Part shown: piece by piece, positions 14,518 to 21,524 of the stretch
How positions within the stretch are numbered: position 1 is the first letter of the stretch
Layout: every line of letters begins with the position of its first letter
Assembly: GCA_964554765.1 (NCBI GenBank)
Contig: CAZKPS010000005.1
Coordinates: 1 to 34,168 of the forward strand
DNA: 34,168 nt
Direction of reading: 5' to 3'
Source of the DNA: JAQBQZ01 sp964554765
Lineage (GTDB): Bacteria; Patescibacteriota; Minisyncoccia; Phycocordibacterales; CAIRYW01
Notes under the pieces: model-generated
Seen by the model: the letters and a program-made list of their open reading frames with translations, nothing else
Databases searched by the model: none
Told to the model about the DNA's origin: nothing
Position numbers and translations under genes: made by a program

Positions 14518-14783
14518 ATTCATTCACAATTCCAGGTCGGCTGGGAGTAAGGACACAACACCAAAACAGGGGTTAGAAAGGCCCCATCGCACACCATGAG
14601 CTCGAACGCTCTCCTCACACATGCACCGCCCGCCGCCGTAGGTTTCCCCCTCGGCACCCTTAATCAGAAATACACCCTTCAACCCGGCAGCGGCGCCAGC
14701 CTCGCCACAACCAAGGCATCGGCGCCGTGAATACCTGCGTCGCGTGACGCTCGGCGGTCGATCCTTAAGGGTTGTGAATGAAT
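14518..14783 (+). other. GC-rich transcript candidate closed by a 13-bp inverted repeat
   Basis: GATTCATTCACAA (14518-14530) is the exact reverse complement of TTGTGAATGAATC (14771-14783). The enclosed 240 bases are far more GC-rich than the surroundings and carry inner stems such as GCGTC-GCGT-GACGC. With a promoter just upstream, the layout is what a structured noncoding RNA with a terminal stem looks like; a miniature inverted-repeat element is the other reading. I did not recognise RNase P, SRP, tmRNA or 6S signatures. Confidence 0.45.
14596..14730 (+). CDS. Possible 44-residue protein inside the GC-rich transcript
   Basis: ATG 14596 opens MSSNALLTHAPPAAVGFPLG and ends with ...TKASAP at a TGA. 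Codon choice looks protein-like, with third positions mostly C or G, but there is no clear ribosome binding site and a longer frame exists on the opposite strand. It may be a real small GC-rich gene or an accident of a GC-rich RNA. Confidence 0.3.
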   Translation: MSSNALLTHAPPAAVGFPLGTLNQKYTLQPGSGASLATTKASAP

Positions 14784-14799
14784 CACACAGGTGAGTAAT

Positions 14800-15109
14800 C
14801 ACTTATTTTCAAAACACTTGATCAGTAGGACCAGTGTCCCTTGATAGATCAAAATTTGGAAATAGTAATTCACTTCACAACCCGCAAGGCGACCATCTCT
14901 GATGCGTCGCCTTGTTCATTTCCACAATTAATTATTCAAGCAGTAGCGTAACCTCTGAGGATGGAGAATCAATAATCTATAATCAAAATTCCATACCTTC
15001 ATTTGCCAAATCATCTCTTTTGTTCTACCTTATATATCATCTCTGTACTGATTTATTTTATTTCTGAATTCCATACTTAATACTTTATACATAATACTTA
15101 ATACTATTC
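14800..15109. other. topA upstream region with hairpins, no gene seen
   Basis: Two folds are visible: TTGATC-(GGAC-CAGT-GTCC)-GATCAA at about 14819-14853, and CAAGGCGA/TCGCCTTG at 14885-14914, the latter possibly ending the GC-rich transcript. The remaining 190 bases before topA are AT-rich with no clear gene; ATACTT/TAATAC repeats precede the start codon. Confidence 0.5.
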
Positions 15110-17440
15110 ATGAAGCTCCTTATTGTTGAGTCACCAGCAAAAGCAAAGACAATCGAGAAATATCTCGACGGAGAATACACAGTGCGTGCATCTGTGGGAC
15201 ATGTTCGTGATCTCCCAAAAAGCAACAAACTCGCGATTGATATCCCGGCTGGATTCGTCCCTCACTATGAGATAAGTGCAGGTAAAGAAAAAGTAATTTC
15301 TGATATCAAATCTCTCGCAAAAGATGCATCTGAAATCATTCTTGCAACGGACCCTGACCGAGAAGGAGAAGCTATCGCGTGGCATATTGCTGAATTACTT
15401 GGATCAAAAAGCAAAGATCGAAAATCAAAGCAGGAGCGAATACCTGAGAAGGTGAAAATAAAGAGAGCTACATATACAGAAATCACAAAGGAAGCAATCA
15501 TAGAGGCTTTGAAACATCCTCGAGAAATCGATCAAAATCTTCGAAAGGCCCAAGAAGCACGACGAGTGCTCGACAGACTTGTCGGATACGACCTCTCAGG
15601 AATTATCTGGAAAAAGGTCCGGTACGGACTTTCAGCCGGACGAGTACAATCCCCTGCACTCCGTATCATTATGGAGAGAGAACGAGAGATTCGTGCGTTC
15701 AAACCCGAAGATTATTTTGTGATTACCGCTAATTTTGAAGACAAAGAAAATAAAAATAAACTTCTTCTAACCTGTGAAGAAGAACCAAAAACAAAAGCAG
15801 AAGCAGACACTATCGTAGATAAATCAGAAAAAGGAAACTGGTCTATTATTGATATCGAAAAAACAAGTGTAAAAAGATCACCGAAGGCACCGTTCACCAC
15901 TTCAACACTCCAGCAAACAGCGAGTACTCGCCTCGGATTCTCCCCTGCCAATACTATGCGTATCGCACAAAAACTTTACGAAGCAGGACACATCACCTAT
16001 ATGCGAACAGATAGCACAAACCTAAGTGAAACAGCTTTAAGTGCAATCGCAGAGACAGTCAAAAAAGAATACACTCCGAGCTACTACGAAAAAAGAATCT
16101 ATTCAACAAAAAGTAAAAATGCCCAAGAAGCTCACGAAGCAATCCGGCCTGCGCATTTTGAAAAACAAGTTGCAGGAAATACAGACGAAGAAAAGAAACT
16201 CTACTCACTCATTTGGACTCGGGCAGTCGCAAGTCAAATGAAGGATGCACAACTCAGTCGTACAAAAATAATTGCAAATATCGAAAACAAAGACATTCCA
16301 AACTTCGCAACTGTCGGATCTGTTATTTCTTATGACGGCTGGCTCAAGTGTGATCCAAAAAGTGCCGGAGAGGACAACATTCTCCCTGAGGTTTCAAAAG
16401 ATGATGCACTCAAGCTCATCGACATCAATACCGAAGCAAAACAGACAACTCCTCCAAACAGATTCACTGAAGCAGGGCTCGTCAAAGAGCTCGAAAAAAG
16501 AGGTATTGGTCGACCATCAACTTATGCCTCAATCATCAAGACTCTCGAGGACCGAGAATACGTCACAAAAGAAAATAAAGCACTGAAGCCTACTGATACA
16601 GGTGATGTAGTTTCATCATTTCTTGAAGATAACTTCGGTGAATACATTAATGACACATTCACCGCAGGTATGGAAGACAAACTTGATGACATCGCAAACG
16701 GAGATGCAGAATATGTAGAAACACTCAGATCTTTCTACGAACCACTCCACAAAGAAATAAAAGAAAAAGAAAAACTCGACAAAGCCACAAACCTCGGTGA
16801 TGCAGATGCAAAATACAAATGTCCAAAATGTGGAAGTGGTATGACAATCAAACTCTCACGAGGAGGCAAGTTCCTTAGTTGTTCACAGTACCCTGATTGT
16901 GACGGAGCACTCACAATAGATGGTCAAGAAATCAAAAAAGATGAGCCACTTGGTATTGATCCTGTAACCAAACTTCCAATCTTTGTAAAAACTGGCAAAT
17001 ATGGCCCGTATGTTCAACTTGGGGAACAAATCAAAAATCAAAAATCAAAAATCAAAGTTGAGGTTGACGCAAACGGAAAAAAAATTAAAAAACCAAAACG
17101 CACAAAGGAGGAAATAGCAGAAGCAAAAGCAGAGAAGGCTCGACTTGCCGCTCTTCCAAAACCAAAGATGTCATCAATTCCAAAAGAATATGATCCAACC
17201 AAAATCACACTCGAAGATGCTCTCAAATTCCTCACTCTCCCCCGAACACTCGGAGTACACCCAGACACAGGTAAGAATATTATTGCAAACCGTGGAATGT
17301 TCGGACCGTATGTGATGCATGATGGAGATTTCCGATCACTTAAAAAAGATGATGTATATACAGTCTCATATGACCGTGCACTCGAGATACTCCGCGAGCC
17401 AAAAGCGGTAAGCAAAAGAGGTAGATTCAAAAAAAAGTAG
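15110..17440 (+). CDS. topA: DNA topoisomerase I (type IA)
   Basis: Relaxes negative supercoils through a 5'-phosphotyrosine link. The Toprim domain opens LLIVESPAKAKTIEKYL and carries ATDPDREGEAIAWH (79-92) with the metal-binding DxD. The nucleophile is Y297 in GHITYMRTDST, and RPSTYASI and VSSFLEDNFG follow. One four-cysteine zinc ribbon (CPKCGSG...CSQYPDC, about 568-590) precedes two Topo C-terminal repeats, one around KTGKYGPYVQLG and one around ANRGMFGPYVMHDG. The 776 residues start at ATG 15110, the canonical MKLLIVESPAKA. It is a monocistronic plus-strand gene. Confidence 0.97.
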   Translation: MKLLIVESPAKAKTIEKYLDGEYTVRASVGHVRDLPKSNKLAIDIPAGFVPHYEISAGKEKVISDIKSLAKDASEIILATDPDREGEAIAWHIAELLGSKSKDRKSKQERIPEKVKIKRATYTEITKEAIIEALKHPREIDQNLRKAQEARRVLDRLVGYDLSGIIWKKVRYGLSAGRVQSPALRIIMEREREIRAFKPEDYFVITANFEDKENKNKLLLTCEEEPKTKAEADTIVDKSEKGNWSIIDIEKTSVKRSPKAPFTTSTLQQTASTRLGFSPANTMRIAQKLYEAGHITYMRTDSTNLSETALSAIAETVKKEYTPSYYEKRIYSTKSKNAQEAHEAIRPAHFEKQVAGNTDEEKKLYSLIWTRAVASQMKDAQLSRTKIIANIENKDIPNFATVGSVISYDGWLKCDPKSAGEDNILPEVSKDDALKLIDINTEAKQTTPPNRFTEAGLVKELEKRGIGRPSTYASIIKTLEDREYVTKENKALKPTDTGDVVSSFLEDNFGEYINDTFTAGMEDKLDDIANGDAEYVETLRSFYEPLHKEIKEKEKLDKATNLGDADAKYKCPKCGSGMTIKLSRGGKFLSCSQYPDCDGALTIDGQEIKKDEPLGIDPVTKLPIFVKTGKYGPYVQLGEQIKNQKSKIKVEVDANGKKIKKPKRTKEEIAEAKAEKARLAALPKPKMSSIPKEYDPTKITLEDALKFLTLPRTLGVHPDTGKNIIANRGMFGPYVMHDGDFRSLKKDDVYTVSYDRALEILREPKAVSKRGRFKKK

Positions 17441-17465
17441 CCACCTATCTCTGATGATAATGGCT
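17439..17465. terminator. Hairpin at the topA end
   Basis: AGCCA-CC-TATC / GATA-A-TGGCT spans the topA stop and lies between it and the convergent small membrane-protein gene. It has no strong U-tract. Confidence 0.45.
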
Positions 17466-17469
17466 ACAA

Positions 17470-17598
17470 CTATACATTATCTGTTGAATTAGGTAGCAAC
17501 AACAGAACTGCACATACTCCAATAAAGACAAAGATGACTGGTGGGATCCTCTCATCTGGAGTAATAGACTCGAGCAAACGAAGAACACTTTCTTTCAT
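17470..17598 (-). CDS. 42-residue single-span membrane protein (hypothetical)
   Basis: Starts ATG 17598: MKESVLRLLESITPDERIPP, then VIFVFIGVCAVLLLLP and a short polar tail. This is an amphipathic N-terminal helix, a proline-bounded turn, and one membrane helix of about 16-18 residues. It lies alone between topA and parB, convergent with topA. A hairpin terminator for the plus strand, or promoter region on minus, lies just upstream. Third-position pattern and the intact membrane design argue for a real gene; function is unknown. Confidence 0.5.
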   Translation of the reverse strand: MKESVLRLLESITPDERIPPVIFVFIGVCAVLLLLPNSTDNV

Positions 17599-17630
17599 AC
17601 CCTGGATTTTACCTTAACCCCTAAATAAGT

Positions 17631-17665
17631 AAAGCAGCACGGCACCATAGGTGCTGTGCTGCTTT
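17631..17665. terminator. 16-bp hairpin downstream of parB
   Basis: AAAGCAGCACGGCACC pairs with GGTGCTGTGCTGCTTT around ATA with one G-T pair, giving T-rich flanks on both strands. It fits as the parB terminator on minus. Confidence 0.75.
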
Positions 17666-17727
17666 CTTTTGACTTTAGACTTTTCACCCTCGCGGGTATC
17701 AACTACTGTTGAGATTTTTGACTACCT

Positions 17728-18747
17728 TTAAACCGTAAAATTATTTAGATCGAATGTCTCTTCTTCATTACTTATTTTATCTTCTTTTGGCATATCATCT
17801 GTAAGAACCTTTTGTTCTTCTGCAGAAATGTTTGCATCGCTTAGATTTGCAACTGGGAGCATCGAACTCTCATCAACTACAGCGGGTGTAACAGATATTG
17901 ATGCAGGAACAGCTTTTTGCTCAAGGTTCTTCTTTATGAGTTCGAGAATATTTCTAAGGTCAACATCTGAGAAATAATCAATATGAATCTTTCCTCCATT
18001 TTCGATTGACTCAATCTGTACTCGAGTACCGAGTGCTTCTGTAAGTTTTTCTTCCATCTCAATAATTTCTGGCTTCACGAGATACTCTTTCTTTCGCACT
18101 TTATCTACGGCGATTCGTCGTGCCACACTCTCTGCTTCACGCACAGTCATCTTACGCTGCATTATCTCTCTAAAGAGAACCATCTGTTCCTGAGGTCTGT
18201 CGTTAAGCATCATAAGCGGTCGTGTATGTCCTTCAGAAATTTTCCCTACTGCGAGTGCCTGCTGAATCTCCTCTGGCATCTGAAGAAGTCGAAGACTGTT
18301 TGACACGTACTCACGACTCTTACCTATCTTTTCTGCAATTTCTGTGTGTTTGAGATTAAACTGATCAACGAGTTGTTTGAAAGATTTTGCACGATCAATA
18401 GCATTCAAGTCTTCTCGCTGAAGATTCTCGATGATAGCAAGCTCAAGCTTTACTCTATCTGTCTGCTCACCTGTTCGAATGATTGCCGGCACCTGAGTCA
18501 ATCCTGCAATCTTTGATGCACGAAGTCGTCGCTCTCCCGAGATGAGTTCGTATTCTACAAACATACTTCCATCTTCTCGATACACCTCCTTTCGAGTCAC
18601 CACAAGTGGCTGCAGGATTCCGTATTGTCGTATAGATGATGCAAGATCTTTAAGTCTTGCTTCATCGAACTCTTTTCGCGGCTGAAAAGGGTTTGGTTTA
18701 ATCTTGTCTGTTTCGATCCAAAAAATCGAGTTGTTATAAAATTCCAT
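17728..18747 (-). CDS. parB: ParB/Spo0J-type chromosome partition protein
   Basis: CTP-dependent DNA clamp that loads at parS near the origin and works with ParA. The N-terminal CTPase domain shows IKPNPFQPRKEFDE (16-29) and the nucleotide box GERRLRAS (71-78), then ENLQREDLNAIDRA (107-120). The KorB-type HTH spans LKHTEIAEKIGKSREYVSN (about 132-150). A C-terminal dimerisation region and an acidic low-complexity tail follow (339 residues). No parA is adjacent in the window, and I saw no full parS-like TGTTTCACGTGAAACA palindrome. It starts at ATG 18747. Confidence 0.94.
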   Translation of the reverse strand: MEFYNNSIFWIETDKIKPNPFQPRKEFDEARLKDLASSIRQYGILQPLVVTRKEVYREDGSMFVEYELISGERRLRASKIAGLTQVPAIIRTGEQTDRVKLELAIIENLQREDLNAIDRAKSFKQLVDQFNLKHTEIAEKIGKSREYVSNSLRLLQMPEEIQQALAVGKISEGHTRPLMMLNDRPQEQMVLFREIMQRKMTVREAESVARRIAVDKVRKKEYLVKPEIIEMEEKLTEALGTRVQIESIENGGKIHIDYFSDVDLRNILELIKKNLEQKAVPASISVTPAVVDESSMLPVANLSDANISAEEQKVLTDDMPKEDKISNEEETFDLNNFTV

Positions 18748-18871
18748 TATCCTAGAAAATTAGCTAATAATATTTTGTTTCTGTATTAGACATCATACCA
18801 GAAATCGTGATAAATCAGAAAGAGAAAAGGGATTGAAAAATAAGTAAAATTGTAGTACTTTGTAACCTCAA

Positions 18872-18953
18872 GCCCAGGTGGCGAAATTGGTAACCGCATT
18901 CGACTCAAAATCGAACGTCGCAAGACTTGGGGGTTCGAGTCCCCCCTTGGGCA
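18872..18953 (+). tRNA. tRNA-Leu(CAA)
   Basis: Acceptor GCCCAGG/CTTGGGC, anticodon stem TTCGA/TCGAA with loop CTCAAAA giving CAA, a long variable arm (CGTCGCAAGACT region) typical of class II tRNAs, and T-arm GGGGG-TTCGAGT-CCCCC. Discriminator A; CCA is not encoded (ACAAAA follows). Confidence 0.95.
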
Positions 18954-19007
18954 CAAAATACAAAATCCGCAGAAAGCTTTCTGCGGATTTTGTATTTTGT
19001 GCCCAAG
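18946..19007 (+). terminator. Perfect 62-bp palindrome fused to the tRNA-Leu acceptor 3' strand
   Basis: 31-base arms meet at 18976/18977 with no loop and no mismatch. The left arm begins inside the tRNA (CTTGGGC acceptor strand plus discriminator), so the right arm restores an antisense copy of the tRNA 3' end. It probably terminates the tRNA transcript but is far longer than needed. Confidence 0.85.
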
Positions 19008-19138
19008 TGAAAGTGCTAAATGCACTTTCTTGGGGGACTCGAAAGGCTCAGTCATGTTTTGTGAGCACACAAAACAGACGAGCCTGGGTCGCGGAAATTT
19101 TGATTCGACGGAATCAAAATTATCTGTGACCAAGTCCC
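19008..19138. other. tRNA-Leu tail element: antisense T-arm copy with two long arms
   Basis: After a hairpin GAAAGTGC-TAAAT-GCACTTTC (19009-19029) comes TTGGGGGACTCGAAA, an antisense copy of the tRNA-Leu T-arm. GGGACT (19034-19039) pairs with AGTCCC (19133-19138) and closes two arms: GGCTC...GAGCC with inner GTTTTGTG/CACAAAAC (19045-19084), and GGTCGCGGA-AATTTTGATTC...GAATCAAAATT-A-TCTGTGACC (19087-19131). The result is a three-way junction matching the tRNA-Tyr element in layout. Confidence 0.6.
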
Positions 19139-19217
19139 TCTCCCTAATTTATTTGTAGCCAAGTCCCCACCCCAAACCCATTTGAATTCCTCCCAAAAAA
19201 GAGTATTGTAATAAATT

Positions 19218-20108
19218 ATGAAACCAAAACTCATCTCCATCATCGGACCCACAGCATCAGGCAAAAGCGATCTGGCGGTCACTCTCGCAAGACAATTCAA
19301 TGGTGAGGTCATCTCTACGGACTCACGACAAGTCTACACAGGACTCGATATTGGAAGTGGTAAAATCAAGAAGAAAGAAATGCAGGGTGTTCCCCATTAT
19401 CTCCTTGATGTCATAAGCCCAAAAAAAGTGTTTACCGTTGCAGATTTTAAACGAGAAGCGGACAAAAAAATCTCTGAAATAACTTCTAGAGGACACCTCC
19501 CAATACTTTGCGGAGGCACCGGATTCTATATTGATGCGGTGACCAAAAACATTATTCTCCCCGAGGTAAAACCAGATCAAAAATTTAGAATCAAGGCTCA
19601 AAAATCAAAAATCGAGACACTTCAAAAGCAATTAAAAAAACTTGACCTAGAAAGATATAAAACAATTGATATCCAAAACAAAGTGCGACTCATTCGTGCA
19701 ATAGAGATAGCAAAAGAACTTGGCAGTGTACCCAAAATAAAAAGCAAACCTCTCTATGATGTGCTAACCATTGGAATACTATGGGATCCAGAAATCCTTC
19801 GGAAAAGAATTAATCTCCGACTAGAAAAAAGAATAAAAGCAGGGATGATAAACGAAGTGAAAAAACTTCATGAAAAAGGTCTATCATGGAAACGACTCGA
19901 ATCTCTCGGACTCGAGTATCGATATGTTGCATTATTTCTAGAGAAGAAGATAACTAAAGTAGAAATGATCGAGCGACTCCAATTCGAAATCTGGCACTAT
20001 GCAAAACGCCAAATGACCTGGTTTCAGAGAGATAAGAATATTGTGTGGGTGAGAGTGAAAGAAATCAAAAAGATTAGACAGATAGCAAAAGACTTCTTAA
20101 AAAGATAA
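19218..20108 (+). CDS. miaA: tRNA dimethylallyltransferase
   Basis: Transfers dimethylallyl to A37 of tRNAs reading UNN codons; tRNA-Leu(CAA), -Trp and -Tyr beside it are all of that class. The P-loop GPTASGKSDLAV (10-21), STDSRQVYTGLDIGSGK (about 34-50), the catalytic/adenine region VPHYLLDVISP, and GGTGFYIDAV (about 99-108) are present. The C-terminal half shows LESLGLEYRY and WHYAKRQMTWFQRD. At 296 residues it is normal. It starts at ATG 19218 and ends 3 bases before the convergent tRNA-Trp. Confidence 0.96.
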   Translation: MKPKLISIIGPTASGKSDLAVTLARQFNGEVISTDSRQVYTGLDIGSGKIKKKEMQGVPHYLLDVISPKKVFTVADFKREADKKISEITSRGHLPILCGGTGFYIDAVTKNIILPEVKPDQKFRIKAQKSKIETLQKQLKKLDLERYKTIDIQNKVRLIRAIEIAKELGSVPKIKSKPLYDVLTIGILWDPEILRKRINLRLEKRIKAGMINEVKKLHEKGLSWKRLESLGLEYRYVALFLEKKITKVEMIERLQFEIWHYAKRQMTWFQRDKNIVWVRVKEIKKIRQIAKDFLKR

Positions 20109-20111
20109 CTG

Positions 20112-20182
20112 CGGGCCCACGAGGATTCGAACCTCGGTCTGCGCGTTTGGAGTGCGATATTCTACCACTGAACTATAGGCCC
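20112..20182 (-). tRNA. tRNA-Trp(CCA)
   Basis: The minus strand gives acceptor GGGCCTA/TGGGCCC with discriminator G, loop CTCCAAA with anticodon CCA, and T-arm CGAGG-TTCGAAT-CCTCG. The anticodon stem pairs only at its three central positions (CGC/GCG), which is slightly irregular. Its 3' end is 3 bases from the miaA stop, so unlike the other tRNAs here it has no tail region. Confidence 0.9.
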
Positions 20183-20225
20183 AATAGAGCCATACTAGCA
20201 AAAAATGAGAGATTTCGCTACTTCA

Positions 20226-20259
20226 AAAGAAAATCACACCCTAAGGTGTGATTTTCTTT
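20226..20259. terminator. rpmG terminator
   Basis: Perfect 15-bp stem AAAGAAAATCACACC around CTAA, 25 bases past the rpmG stop, with A/T flanks on both strands. Confidence 0.8.
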
Positions 20260-20283
20260 GTTTGAATACTTTGAGCGAAGCGA

Positions 20284-20439
20284 TTATTTCTTTGCTTCTT
20301 TGAAAGCTACGTGTTTTCGGAGTTTCTTTGAGAATTTCTTGAGTTCGATTTTTCTCTGGACACCCTTTTTGTTCTTTCGAGAGTAGTATACCTCGCCTGT
20401 TTCTTTGTTCTTTAAAATAAGTAGATTATCCTGTGACAT
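20284..20439 (-). CDS. rpmG: 50S ribosomal protein L33 (bL33)
   Basis: A 51-residue basic protein: MSQDNLLILKNKETGEVYYS, RKNKKGVQRKIELKKFSKKL, RKHVAFKEAKK. The L33 pattern LKNKETGEVYYSRKNKK...IELKKF-K-LRKH is clear. It lacks the CxxC pairs of the zinc-binding form, so it is the zinc-independent (C-minus) type. It starts at ATG 20439 with AT-rich sequence upstream. It stands alone between tRNA-Trp and the tRNA-Tyr tail element; rpmG near tRNA genes is common in bacteria. Confidence 0.93.
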   Translation of the reverse strand: MSQDNLLILKNKETGEVYYSRKNKKGVQRKIELKKFSKKLRKHVAFKEAKK

Positions 20440-20506
20440 ATATGTATTTATTTAATGTTTAGTGATTATAGCCTAAATTGAGGGGAAAGGCAAGGAGTTG
20501 GAATAG

Positions 20507-20633
20507 ATGCGTAGGACAGGAATTTCGCCTTCAAAATTTTCTACTGCCCGTAGAAAATTTCTAGGCACCGGTTTTCGCTTCGCTTGCTACTGCAAGCTCA
20601 ATGCGAAAACCGTTCGAATCCTGTCCTACGCAT
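20507..20633. other. tRNA-Tyr tail element: 127-bp three-way-junction inverted element
   Basis: The ends ATGCGTAGGACAGG (20507-20520) and CCTGTCCTACGCAT (20620-20633) pair over 14 bp. Both are copies of the tRNA-Tyr 3' end; the right copy continues to 22 bp of exact inverted identity with 20683-20704 in the tRNA. Inside are arm A (GCCT...AGGC enclosing AAATTTTCTAC/GTAGAAAATTT, 20527-20566) and arm B (CGGTTTTCGC/GCGAAAACCG, 20569-20612). The order stem, arm A, arm B, TTCGA, stem equals that of the tRNA-Leu element. Confidence 0.65.
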
Positions 20634-20643
20634 AAACAAAAAA

Positions 20644-20672
20644 ACAAGAGCTCACACTCTTGTTCTTTTTGT
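20644..20672 (-). terminator. tRNA-Tyr terminator
   Basis: ACAAGAG-TGTGAG-CTCTTGT followed by TTTTTTG on the minus strand, 11 bases beyond the tRNA 3' end: a standard intrinsic terminator. Confidence 0.85.
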
Positions 20673-20683
20673 TTGGAAATCTA

Positions 20684-20766
20684 TGCGTAGGACAGGATTC
20701 GAACCTGTGTAGCCCTAGGGCGAGAGATTTACAGTCTCTTGTAATTGACCACTCTACCACCTACGC
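20684..20766 (-). tRNA. tRNA-Tyr(GTA)
   Basis: Acceptor GCGTAGG/CCTACGC, discriminator A, anticodon GTA in GAGACTGTAAATCTC, a long class II variable arm (GCCCTAGGGC), and T-arm ACAGG-TTCGAAT-CCTGT. CCA is not encoded. Its 5' bases overlap the stop codon of the upstream HTH gene. Confidence 0.95.
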
Positions 20767-21384
20767 ATTATTAAATACCCCGATATAGTAACGCATTTTG
20801 TCCATTAAATCAACGAGGAGTTTTTTATCATTATATCTCACATGTATCATCCCGTACTTCATAATTCGAGCATTCTTTCTAGAATCTTGTCTTACGTACG
20901 GGCTAGAAAACTGTTTTTTGGGTATAGCGGTTAATTTGCTCCAAAAATCGATCATTTTTCTAGTGTTCTGATTTGAATAACAATACAATAATACCCTAAA
21001 ACGACTTTCATCAAGGGTATACATTAACCTCAATGAATCAATAAATATTTTAATCATCTGTGGATCACTATTTGCAAAATCTATTCCAGAACTTCTATCA
21101 CTCTTGTATCCTTCAGCCCAGTACAACATCAATCCCGCAATTTCCAATTCCTTTTGTCTAATAGAATTAATTGTGTTCACCTTGAAAGAAAAAGGTTTAT
21201 TGCGAAATACAATTTTCCTTGCTTCAGTAAATTTTCTTCTCTCCAACTTGTTCTTTCGCATCAAATAGACAACAGAATCAATAGAAATATTAAGAGCCTT
21301 TGCCACATCTGACATGCTTAAATTAGCTCCATAATAAAGTTTTTTAATCTTTTCAACTACTTCAGCATGATTAGTATTTTTCAC
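20761..21384 (-). CDS. HTH plus LAGLIDADG-like protein abutting tRNA-Tyr (hypothetical)
   Basis: A 207-residue protein. Residues about 18-50 form an HTH (NLSMSDVAKALNISIDSVVY). The rest resembles LAGLIDADG-type homing endonuclease folds as I remember them: AGLMLYWAEGYKS (about 83-95), IDFANSDPQMIKIFIDSL, FRVLLYCYSNQN, FWSKLTAIPKKQF and YGMIHVRYNDKKL. The catalytic-type acidic residue is E in WAEG, where LAGLIDADG helices have D/E. The stop codon lies inside the tRNA-Tyr 5' end (6-base overlap), so the tRNA is probably processed from this transcript. It could be a homing nuclease or a domesticated regulator (WhiA-like logic: HTH plus LAGLIDADG); function is not assigned. Confidence 0.7.
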   Translation of the reverse strand: MKNTNHAEVVEKIKKLYYGANLSMSDVAKALNISIDSVVYLMRKNKLERRKFTEARKIVFRNKPFSFKVNTINSIRQKELEIAGLMLYWAEGYKSDRSSGIDFANSDPQMIKIFIDSLRLMYTLDESRFRVLLYCYSNQNTRKMIDFWSKLTAIPKKQFSSPYVRQDSRKNARIMKYGMIHVRYNDKKLLVDLMDKMRYYIGVFNNA

Positions 21385-21445
21385 AGTTACATTATATCAA
21401 TCACTAAACATAATAGTCAATATAATAATTCCCAGGTCTATTTTA

Positions 21446-21510
21446 ATTAGTAATAAATACCAAATCGCACGGCACCTTGGGCGCCGTGCGATTGATTACT
21501 AATTATTTAC
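21446..21510. terminator. Hairpin between clpB and the HTH/LAGLIDADG-like gene
   Basis: AATCGCACGGCACC pairs with GGCGCCGTGCGATT (21463-21493) with one mismatch, extended by ATTAGTAAT/ATTACTAAT flanks. It is the likely clpB terminator. Confidence 0.75.
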
Positions 21511-21524
21511 TATTCATTACTTAT

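Noticed and set aside
14524..14802. 92-codon minus-strand frame in the GC-rich 14.5-kb segment
   Set aside because: It begins outside the inverted repeat, opposes the clear plus-strand promoter and has no recognisable features; long frames are expected by chance in GC-rich DNA.
17728..18747. Plasmid partition gene indicating a plasmid
   Set aside because: The neighbours are chromosomal core genes and no replication initiator or ParA is present; a chromosomal parB is more likely.
18946..19007. Pure amplification chimera (inverted duplication of the tRNA-Leu end)
   Set aside because: Not fully excluded, but the inverted copy is interrupted by an unrelated hairpin and the same architecture recurs at other tRNAs, which a random chimera would not produce.
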